Shown here piece after piece: positions 7,347 through 12,641 of a DNA stretch of 16,647 nucleotides; the stretch's first letter is position 1; the number at the start of each line of letters is the position of its first letter. The notes under the pieces are model-generated. The model searched no databases. It was not told the origin of the DNA and saw only the letters and a program-made list of their open reading frames with translations. This DNA is from JBAXEO01 sp964541375 (GTDB lineage: Bacteria; Actinomycetota; Coriobacteriia; Anaerosomatales; JAAXUF01): positions 1 to 16,647 of the forward strand of contig CAZIPT010000051.1 of NCBI GenBank assembly GCA_964541375.1. Direction: 5' to 3'. A program made the translations under genes and the position numbers.

Positions 7347-7360
7347 CGAACGTGTGTTCG
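7347..7360 (-). promoter_or_regulatory. LexA (SOS) box
   Basis: CGAAC-GTGT-GTTCG is a perfect 5-bp dyad. It matches the Gram-positive and actinobacterial LexA consensus CGAAC-N4-GTTCG. It lies 13-26 bases before the 127-aa gene, next to its Shine-Dalgarno. A minus-strand TAGTAT at 7371-7366 would serve as the -10 and put the transcription start inside the box, the usual geometry for LexA repression. I see no good -35. Confidence 0.8.
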
Positions 7361-7405
7361 CAGAGATACTACCGACAGGCTCTGACACGGCTCCTCGCGG
7401 AGGGA

Positions 7406-8101
7406 CTACGACAGACGGGCCACAATCGACTCAAGCCACAGGCGAAGCAGCCCGGACAGCCAGATCTCAAGGAGCGACATCGCCACAGCGACCAGGATCG
7501 CGACCCATGCGTCGGTCAGGCGATCGGCCTTGCGCTCGAACGGAGGCATCAGGCACACCATCACCAGGTTCACGGAGGTCAGCGTGATCACAATCGTCGC
7601 CGCAACGATGAGCGGGTACCCGATTCCAAGCCAGGGCGCCCCGTACCGGATGGCGACGAAGGCCACAGGCACCGTGCCAAGCCATGCGAGAAGTCGCCAA
7701 GGGGGGTCGAGCACTCGCTCCTTGCTGCCCGTGCGCCAGAGTTCGTCGTTGAGCATGGGCGTCAGCAGCGCAGCAATCGCGTATCCGGCCAGCAGCCCGG
7801 TGATCAAGCGAAGGTCGTTGGTGGTGGTGCGGAATCCCGCGTACGAGCTCACGCCGTCGATGCCCATCGCCCCGATCATGAGCGCGATCGCAATCCATCC
7901 GGGCGGTGCCGGAAACTCCCTCGGCCGGCTTCTTCTGTGGATCGCCGAGATAAAGACAAGCGAGATCATGAATCCCAGATAGATCCCCGTATCTCGCGCG
8001 CAGACGGGGACCTGCACGCCTCCGCCAAAGAACGAACGCTCGGGAAGCTGGTGGCACAGACCGAAGCCGAGCCAGTGAAGAAACGCCTGGATCACACGCA
8101 C
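7406..8101 (-). CDS. DUF2085-type predicted membrane protein
   Basis: Multi-pass inner-membrane protein of a family without established function. The 231-aa protein begins with the diagnostic block of DUF2085: CHQLPERSFFGGG (about 16-28), then PVCARDTGIYLGF. In many members, as I recall them, the motif reads CARCTG; here the second Cys is Asp, so a Cys-pair role is unlikely in this copy. Some five or six hydrophobic segments follow (about 41-55, 68-86, 97-113, 134-149, 158-180, 195-215). GTG at 8099-8101 is the first start. GTG at 8093-8095, two codons in, has better spacing (8 bases) from the GAGG site, so the protein may be two residues shorter. The stop is TAG. A strong hairpin separates it from the tRNA gene upstream. 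Confidence 0.78.
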   Translation of the reverse strand: MRVIQAFLHWLGFGLCHQLPERSFFGGGVQVPVCARDTGIYLGFMISLVFISAIHRRSRPREFPAPPGWIAIALMIGAMGIDGVSSYAGFRTTTNDLRLITGLLAGYAIAALLTPMLNDELWRTGSKERVLDPPWRLLAWLGTVPVAFVAIRYGAPWLGIGYPLIVAATIVITLTSVNLVMVCLMPPFERKADRLTDAWVAILVAVAMSLLEIWLSGLLRLWLESIVARLS

Positions 8102-8116
8102 CGCCTCGATAGCCGA

Positions 8117-8144
8117 ACGGCAGGCCGCGGAGGCGGCCTGCCGT
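8117..8144 (-). terminator. 12-bp hairpin between tRNA-Pro and the DUF2085 gene
   Basis: ACGGCAGGCCGC (8117-8128) and GCGGCCTGCCGT (8133-8144) pair perfectly around a GGAG loop. It begins 12 bases after the tRNA 3' CCA on the minus strand. No U-tract follows, so it may act as a processing or stabilising structure rather than a clean terminator. Confidence 0.55.
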
Positions 8145-8156
8145 CAAGTGTCCGGA

Positions 8157-8233
<77 letters not shown>

Positions 8234-8243
8234 GCGAGGCGCT

Positions 8244-8272
8244 ATGCTAACACTCCCGGTATCCGAGCGCAA
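8244..8272 (-). promoter_or_regulatory. Promoter of tRNA-Pro
   Basis: On the minus strand TTGCGC (8272-8267) and TAGCAT (8249-8244) are separated by 17 bases. Transcription would begin near 8237, a few bases before the mature tRNA 5' end. Spacing and position make it a good candidate. Confidence 0.55.
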
Positions 8273-8333
8273 AGGCGCCATCGTCGCAGGCACGGCGCGA
8301 GGGTGCCCGGCCGGCAAAACCGCTCGAAAGCAA

Positions 8334-8361
8334 GGGGCCCGGCCGTTATCGGCCGGGCCCC
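8334..8361 (-). terminator. Terminator after the multiheme cytochrome gene
   Basis: GGGGCCCGGCCG (8334-8345) and CGGCCGGGCCCC (8350-8361) form a perfect 12-bp stem with a TTAT loop, 27 bases past the stop codon. On the minus strand it is followed by TTGCTTTCGAGCGGTTTT, a loosely T-rich tail. Confidence 0.75.
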
Positions 8362-8388
8362 GCTTCGTGTCCGCGTGAGTGACTCGCC

Positions 8389-10500
8389 CTACTTAAGCAG
8401 GCCTCTCTTCGCAAGATTGACATGGCAGTTGGAGCATTCGGTCTCCTTGTGGCATTCGAAGCACGCGTTGGCGCCGCCCGCCTTGACCACGGTCGGGTGG
8501 TAGCGCATCCATGGCTGGTCGGTCACGGAGCCCTTGTGGTGGCAGGCGTTGCACGAAGAGACCTCATGGCAGGCAAGACAGCTTGCCTGCGTAGCTTTGC
8601 CGCTAGTGATCAGCTGTGCGTGCGTGCCGGCGTTGGCCACTGAAGGTGCGGCCTTGGGGTCTTTCATGCCGAAGCCGCTCGGGTGAGGCATTTCCACCTT
8701 GTGGCAACCCATGCAGAACGGCGAGTTCGGCAGGTTGGCTGCGTCGCCGGTGTGGCAGTAGGTGCAGACGGTCGACTCCTTCTTGTAGAGCGCCGCGTGC
8801 GCGCCAAGGTCGGCGCCCGGGGCCTTGATGAAGCCCGGTGCCTTGTGCGACGCGGGAACGACCTTTCGAGCCGAGTGACAAGCGACGCAGTCGGCCTGCT
8901 TGTGGCACTTGGCGACGCATCCGCCTGCGCCGTTCTGGGTCACCGAGGTTCCATGGACCTTGAGCCAAGGAACAGTCGTCGAGGATCCGACGTGATGGCA
9001 GTTGCTGCACAACTGCGGCCATCCATGGCAGTTCAGGCAGACCTGAGGATCCTGTCGGCCGGTCTTGGCGTGGAACTGCTTGAACTCCTTGGAGTGAGGC
9101 ATCTCGAGCTTGTGGCACGCCTTGCAGAACGGCGCGTTGATGCCGCCGGTTCCGTGGCATACCTCGCACTGCTCGGTGGACTTCTGCGCCGTCACCGAGT
9201 GAACCGCCGTCGCTGACGCGGCCCGCGATCCGTACTTGGTGACCGTGGGCGTCTGAGGATGCGTCCAGTACGGCTGCTTGTGCGACGCCGGGAACACCTT
9301 GTTGGCCGTGTGGCAATCGGCACAGAACTTGACGACGTGGCACTTGCCCAGGCACGACTTGAGCCCCGACTTCTCGACGGCCTTGGGGTGCTGCTGCGTC
9401 CACGGCTGGGCGGGATCGTACTTGTAGTCGACCTTCGTGCCGTGGTGGCACTCGTTGCAGAAGTTCGGCTCCGCCTTGGTGTGGCACATCACGCACTTGT
9501 CGGGCATGAGCTTCGAGACCACCGGATGCCCCTTGGGATCCTTCGCGTCCTTAGGCTCCTTGAACTCCTCGGAGTGCGGCATGGGCGTGCCGTGACACGC
9601 GAGGCAGAATGTCTCCTTGTGACAGGTACTGCACTCGTTGATGGCTCCAACGGGCGGGATGATCTCTCCCACCATCTCTGTCTCTGTGCCGCCTTGCTTC
9701 GATACCTCTTCGAACTCGGCCTTCCGCACGCCTGTGACCGGTTCCTGCCCGGTTTCGTCAAGCGTCTTCTTGACCTCTTTGTCGACTTCGATCGCGATCT
9801 CGGCGTGCTTGGCGACGAACGCGCCGGTGGCCTCGTGGCTCGGCGGGCGAAGGTTGAATCCGGCGGGATGGCACGCCTCGCACTTGCCCGGTGCAGGAGC
9901 TTTCTCCTCAAGGCCGTGGCAGCGGAAGCAGGCGGTCATCTTCATGAAGTCCAGGTGCTTGTGGCTCGGTGAGCCGTCTGGGTTCTTAAGGGTGAGCGTG
10001 AAGTCCTCTACGTGCGCCGTGCGGTTGTGACACAGCGGACAAGCGACTGCCTTCTCCTGGTGCACCTTGTGGTCGATGATGATGCCCTCTGACGGCGTGA
10101 ACTTGCGCGTCGAAGGGCTGTGGCACTGCGTGCAGTGGTCCTCGGACATCGTGAGGGCGTATTCGCTCTCTGGATTGAGCGGCAATTCGTAGTCGTTGGT
10201 GACCGTCTTGACCAGCTCACCAAGGGCCTTCGCTTTATGCATGAGGAAGATCACCGGGTTGGCGGCAACCGGCATGTGGCATGACATGCAGCTGACCTCG
10301 GAGTGTGCCGAGTGCTGGTAGGCAATGATGCTGTCGTCCTGAACCTTGTGGCAGCTCTCGGCGCAGAACCAGCGGGTCGAAGTGATTCCCAGTACCGGGA
10401 TCATGACCCCCGCGATCACCAGAATGATGACAAGCGACCAGATGATGTAGCGGGGGCGGGAGGCCGGGTCCTTGAACCCTGCCAACGAGATCTTCGGCAT
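8389..10500 (-). CDS. Membrane-anchored 24-heme cytochrome c with NapC-like N-terminus
   Basis: Predicted extracytoplasmic electron-transfer protein. From the ATG at 10498-10500 (AAGGAG 7 bases upstream) it is 703 aa; a GTG at 10527 would add nine residues. One membrane helix (about 18-40) is followed by a segment resembling NapC/NirT quinol dehydrogenases: heme 1 at C46-H51, then a conserved His spacing, then C71-MS-CH-MP (75-77). I count 24 heme sites: 21 CXXCH and three CX3CH (C46, C383, C528). After the first six hemes come three modules of six hemes each (about 290-408, 445-553, 579-693). Each module has FCxxCH followed by MPH, a CHH site, PW-x-x-x-H, and two closely spaced final hemes. 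The anchor plus NapC-like head suggests electrons pass from the quinol pool to a long periplasmic or surface wire. The terminal acceptor is unknown. Confidence 0.93.
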   Translation of the reverse strand: MPKISLAGFKDPASRPRYIIWSLVIILVIAGVMIPVLGITSTRWFCAESCHKVQDDSIIAYQHSAHSEVSCMSCHMPVAANPVIFLMHKAKALGELVKTVTNDYELPLNPESEYALTMSEDHCTQCHSPSTRKFTPSEGIIIDHKVHQEKAVACPLCHNRTAHVEDFTLTLKNPDGSPSHKHLDFMKMTACFRCHGLEEKAPAPGKCEACHPAGFNLRPPSHEATGAFVAKHAEIAIEVDKEVKKTLDETGQEPVTGVRKAEFEEVSKQGGTETEMVGEIIPPVGAINECSTCHKETFCLACHGTPMPHSEEFKEPKDAKDPKGHPVVSKLMPDKCVMCHTKAEPNFCNECHHGTKVDYKYDPAQPWTQQHPKAVEKSGLKSCLGKCHVVKFCADCHTANKVFPASHKQPYWTHPQTPTVTKYGSRAASATAVHSVTAQKSTEQCEVCHGTGGINAPFCKACHKLEMPHSKEFKQFHAKTGRQDPQVCLNCHGWPQLCSNCHHVGSSTTVPWLKVHGTSVTQNGAGGCVAKCHKQADCVACHSARKVVPASHKAPGFIKAPGADLGAHAALYKKESTVCTYCHTGDAANLPNSPFCMGCHKVEMPHPSGFGMKDPKAAPSVANAGTHAQLITSGKATQASCLACHEVSSCNACHHKGSVTDQPWMRYHPTVVKAGGANACFECHKETECSNCHVNLAKRGLLK

Positions 10501-10579
10501 ACGCTCTCTCCTTGCTTTGACTGTCACGGTATTGCCGCAAGGGAGTCAGCAGACCCCTCTCCCCCACCCTGTCTGAAGA

Positions 10580-10608
10580 AAGATATATGAACGCGAACCC
10601 GGCGACAA
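10580..10608 (-). promoter_or_regulatory. Weak candidate promoter for the cytochrome gene
   Basis: Minus-strand TTGTCG (10608-10603) and TATCTT (10585-10580) are 17 bases apart; CATATAT lies just upstream of the -10. The leader would be about 73 bases and contains a C/G-rich run. The -35 overlaps the hairpin at 10598-10615, so the assignment is tentative. Confidence 0.3.
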
Positions 10609-10615
10609 CGCCGGG
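10598..10615 (-). terminator. Hairpin between chemoreceptor and cytochrome genes
   Basis: CCCGGCG (10598-10604) and CGCCGGG (10609-10615) pair perfectly around ACAA. On the minus strand the next bases, TTCGCGTTCATATATCTTTC, are moderately T-rich. It may end the chemoreceptor transcript. The rest of the 235-bp gap (10501-10735) holds only a tandem repeat and the weak promoter above. Confidence 0.45.
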
Positions 10616-10693
10616 CACACTCCCTCTTCTTCCTGTGCGTTCGACAGAGTGCGCCAGCGTCCTGCCGCCAAGATGCAGAATGGTCGGGAGTGA

Positions 10694-10723
10694 CGCGCTT
10701 CGGCCCGCGCTTCGGCCCGCGCT
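10694..10723. repeat. 12-bp tandem repeat, 2.5 copies
   Basis: CGCGCTTCGGCC occurs at 10694-10705 and 10706-10717, with a further half copy (CGCGCT) to 10723. It lies 13 bases beyond the chemoreceptor stop. No function is evident; it may be slippage. Confidence 0.8.
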
Positions 10724-10735
10724 GGAACGTCCCGG

Positions 10736-11890
10736 CTATCGCCGGGTGAGCGAATCCGCGAGACGGTCGAGCTCCAGGATCGCGCTCTGGATCCTGCGAG
10801 ATGTCTCGGCTGCCTGTGTCGACACGACCGCCATCTCACGCATCGAAACGACCACCTGGTCAGACGCGGTGCGCTGCTGACGAGTGGCGACCGAGATCTG
10901 CTTGGCGGAGTCGGTGGTCTCTTCGACCTGCTGCACGATCGTGTCGAGCGAATCGGCGGTGCGCCGAGCGAGCAGCTTGCCCTCCTCGACCTTGCGCGTC
11001 GCGCGTTCGGTCGACATCACCAGGGACGAGGCCGACGACTGGATCTCGCGGACGACCACGCCGATCTCGCTCGTCGACTCGGTGACCGAGTCGGCAAGCT
11101 TGCGGATCTCCTCGGCAACTACCGAGAAGCCCCTGCCCGCCTCTCCGGCCCGCGCAGCCTCGATGGCCGCGTTGAGCGCCAGGATCTTGGTCTGCTCGGC
11201 GATGTCATCGATGATGACGAGCACGCGGCCGATCTCTTGGCTGCGCTCGCCAAGCGCCAGGATGCGGTCGGAGGCCACCTGCGTGCTCTGGCGGATCTCC
11301 TCGATGCCCTCGGCGGTGTCGGCGACCGACTGCATGCCCTCCTCGGCGCTGGCCAGCGTGCGCTCCGCGGTCGCCGCGACCGACTGCGAGTTGTCGGCGA
11401 TCTGCCGAGAGGTCTGCGCGAGCTCCTCGACGGTCGCCGAGGTCTGCGCAACCGCCGCAGCCTGCTGGGCCGCACCCGACGCCTGCTCGTCTGTGGCCGA
11501 GAGCACCTTGCCCGTCAGCGAGCGGATCTCGTCGTTGACGGCCTTGACCTGCTCGAGCTGGCGCGACAGGTTGCCGAAGAGCCGGTCGATCTCGACCGCC
11601 ATCTGATCGAGGTCGCCCTCTTCGTCGACGTCAAGCCCGAGGCGCTTGTCGGCCTTGGCAAGGATTCCGGCGATCTCTCTTTCGGCGACGCGGATCGCGA
11701 TCAGGTAGCAGGTCCAGCCCAGCCCGACACCTGCCGCAACGCAGAGCGCCGAGAACACCGCCATGGCGGGAAGACTCTTAGGCGTCATGAGGAGCAGTGA
11801 CACGATCGGAAACACAAGTCCGATCACCGCGCCCGTGCTGAGCATCACCAGTCTCAAGCGCCTGCTCGTGGCTCCCGTTCTCCGCTTCAC
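10736..11890 (-). CDS. Methyl-accepting chemotaxis-type transducer lacking an extracellular sensor domain
   Basis: Signalling protein that would couple to CheA/CheW. The GTG at 11888-11890 is chosen because GAGG lies about 7 bases upstream. It gives 384 aa starting VKRRTGATSRRLRLV; an open frame up to 12130 crosses the divergent promoter and has no family resemblance. Two membrane helices (about 15-35 and 42-66) are joined by only about six residues, so there is no periplasmic ligand domain. A short HAMP-like linker (about 67-115) leads to a long coiled coil. The MCP hairpin tip is intact: EQTKILALNAAIEAARAGEA (232-251), then GRGFSVVAEEIRKLA. No receptor pentapeptide for CheR is seen at the C-terminus (LADSLTRR). 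Its position upstream of the cytochrome suggests sensing of redox or membrane state, which is inference. A CCCGGC/GCCGGG hairpin (10731-10746) covers the stop codon. Confidence 0.9.
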   Translation of the reverse strand: MKRRTGATSRRLRLVMLSTGAVIGLVFPIVSLLLMTPKSLPAMAVFSALCVAAGVGLGWTCYLIAIRVAEREIAGILAKADKRLGLDVDEEGDLDQMAVEIDRLFGNLSRQLEQVKAVNDEIRSLTGKVLSATDEQASGAAQQAAAVAQTSATVEELAQTSRQIADNSQSVAATAERTLASAEEGMQSVADTAEGIEEIRQSTQVASDRILALGERSQEIGRVLVIIDDIAEQTKILALNAAIEAARAGEAGRGFSVVAEEIRKLADSVTESTSEIGVVVREIQSSASSLVMSTERATRKVEEGKLLARRTADSLDTIVQQVEETTDSAKQISVATRQQRTASDQVVVSMREMAVVSTQAAETSRRIQSAILELDRLADSLTRR

Positions 11891-11927
11891 ACGCGCACCT
11901 CTTCGCCGAGTTCGTCTGTTCTGCCAC

Positions 11928-11933
11928 ATAGTA
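11928..11933 (-). promoter_or_regulatory. Candidate -10 element of the chemoreceptor gene
   Basis: Minus-strand TGG-TACTAT has an extended -10 form. It would start transcription near 11921, about 31 bases before the GTG. No convincing -35 was found. Confidence 0.35.
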
Positions 11934-11970
11934 CCAGTCACAGAATCGGTCGAATGGGGTTGCCCACAAC

Positions 11971-11986
11971 ATACCCCATAGGGTAT
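11971..11986 (+). promoter_or_regulatory. 16-bp palindromic operator before the ferredoxin-selenoprotein genes
   Basis: ATACCC-CATA-GGGTAT is a perfect 6-bp dyad. With a 2-base bulge the arms extend to CCACA (11964-11968) and TGTGG (11987-11991). It overlaps the possible promoter TTGCCC (11960-11965), N18, TATTGT (11984-11989), which suits a repressor. The ATACCC/GGGTAT form resembles sites bound by CsoR/CstR-family metal or persulfide sensors. No such regulator is encoded in the window, so the identity is inferred. Confidence 0.5.
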
Positions 11987-12047
11987 TGTGGCACTACGCT
12001 CGCTAGTCGGATACGCCAGACAACGCGCCGAGAAGAAGGATCGAGAT

Positions 12048-12230
12048 ATGCCGCTCGTCACCATTCTGGAAGCCAGATGCGACAACAGCCCGTACTGCCC
12101 GGCACGCCGGTCGTGTCCCAAAGGTGCCATCGTGGAGAACGGAATCGCTTACAAAGTGGTAGAAGAGAAGTGCACCGGATGCGGCGCGTGCATGCGCGTG
12201 TGCCCCATGGGCGCCATCCAGTTCAAGTAG
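12048..12230 (+). CDS. Small ferredoxin-like iron-sulfur protein
   Basis: Predicted cytoplasmic electron carrier of 60 aa. The ATG at 12048-12050 has AAGGA 7 bases upstream; an upstream in-frame start at 11988 would sit on the operator. The C-terminal half has a complete [4Fe-4S] motif, CTGCGACMRVCP (C42, C45, C48, C52). The N-terminal half looks like the matching repeat of a 2[4Fe-4S] ferredoxin with altered spacing: C11-x5-C17-x5-C23-P-K-G-A-I. Only three cysteines are there, so it may hold a different cluster or none. The gene is followed after 13 bases by the selenoprotein gene and is almost certainly co-transcribed with it, which points to electron delivery to, or from, the selenol. A substrate or partner cannot be named from sequence. 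Confidence 0.85.
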   Translation: MPLVTILEARCDNSPYCPARRSCPKGAIVENGIAYKVVEEKCTGCGACMRVCPMGAIQFK

Positions 12231-12243
12231 AGAGGGCGGACCC

Positions 12244-12588
12244 ATGTCTGAGCCGATCATCGTAGAGGTCTTCGACGTTCCCAGTACCACCGACTGCTTC
12301 TCGGGTGGTTGAGGTCCTTCGTGGTCTCCGGAGGAGATCACAGCGATCGTCGCCGCCGAGCTGGATCGCCGCTTCAGCGGTGACGCCAAGGTCGTGTATC
12401 ACAACGTGGACGAAGCCGACGTGCGCGCTGCGCACGAGGCGGTCGTAGCCGAGATCGAGACGCGCGGCCTGCTCTACCCGGTCACGGTCGTAGACGGCGT
12501 GCCACTCTACGACGGTGCCGTCAGCTACCCGGCAATCATGCGGGCGGTGACCAACAAGCTCGCCGAGCGTGAGGCCGCGCAGGCCTAG
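12244..12588 (+). CDS. Thioredoxin-fold selenoprotein (in-frame TGA read as selenocysteine, codon 23)
   Basis: The frame opens at ATG 12244 (AGAGGG 7 bases upstream), meets TGA at 12310-12312 and continues without another stop to TAG at 12586-12588, giving 114 residues. The N-terminus MSEPIIVEVFDVP looks like the first strand of a thioredoxin fold. It leads to the redox loop C18-F-S-G-G-U23-G-P-S-W, then a helix, the strand KVVYHNV (49-55), and LLYPVTVVDG (76-85) with P79 in the cis-proline position. From memory this arrangement resembles the YuzD/DUF1462 putative disulfide oxidoreductases, where Cys would occupy position 23. A bacterial SECIS-like hairpin starts 8 bases after the TGA. TGA also ends greA and the SAM hydrolase gene, so it is not globally recoded. 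A nonsense mutation is the alternative; standard gene calling would report only the 64-aa tail from GTG 12394. Confidence 0.85.
12321..12341 (+). promoter_or_regulatory. Bacterial SECIS-like hairpin
   Basis: GTGGTCTCC (12321-12329) pairs with GGAGATCAC (12333-12341): eight Watson-Crick pairs and one G-U, around the loop GGA. The stem begins 8 bases after the TGA and the loop lies 18-20 bases after it, with G at the first loop positions. These are the general features described for bacterial SECIS elements recognised by SelB. The hairpin lies inside the coding sequence, as expected in bacteria. Confidence 0.75.
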
Positions 12589-12628
12589 CCTCGACGCTCG
12601 CAGGATGCCGAACAACGCGGCTCTGGAG

Positions 12629-12634
12629 TAGACT
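12629..12634 (+). promoter_or_regulatory. Possible -10 element for leaderless DUF362 transcript
   Basis: TAGACT ends 7 bases before the ATG at 12642, so transcription would begin at about the start codon. A GGAG is present but 13 bases away, too far for a normal ribosome site. Leaderless mRNAs are common in Actinomycetota. No good -35 is present, so read-through from the selenoprotein gene is the alternative. Confidence 0.35.
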
Positions 12635-12641
12635 GCAGCCC

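Noticed and set aside
11891..12130. Longer N-terminus for the chemoreceptor
   Set aside because: It would cross the divergent promoter region and the start of the ferredoxin gene and has no recognisable protein features. GTG 11888-11890 has a ribosome site.
12244..12312. Nonsense-mutated pseudogene or short 22-aa peptide
   Set aside because: The ribosome site, conserved-looking protein on both sides, the active-site position of the TGA and the SECIS-like hairpin all favour selenocysteine. It remains the formal alternative.
12394..12588. Separate 64-aa gene starting at GTG 12394
   Set aside because: It has no ribosome site and starts in the middle of a thioredoxin fold. It is the tail of the selenoprotein gene.
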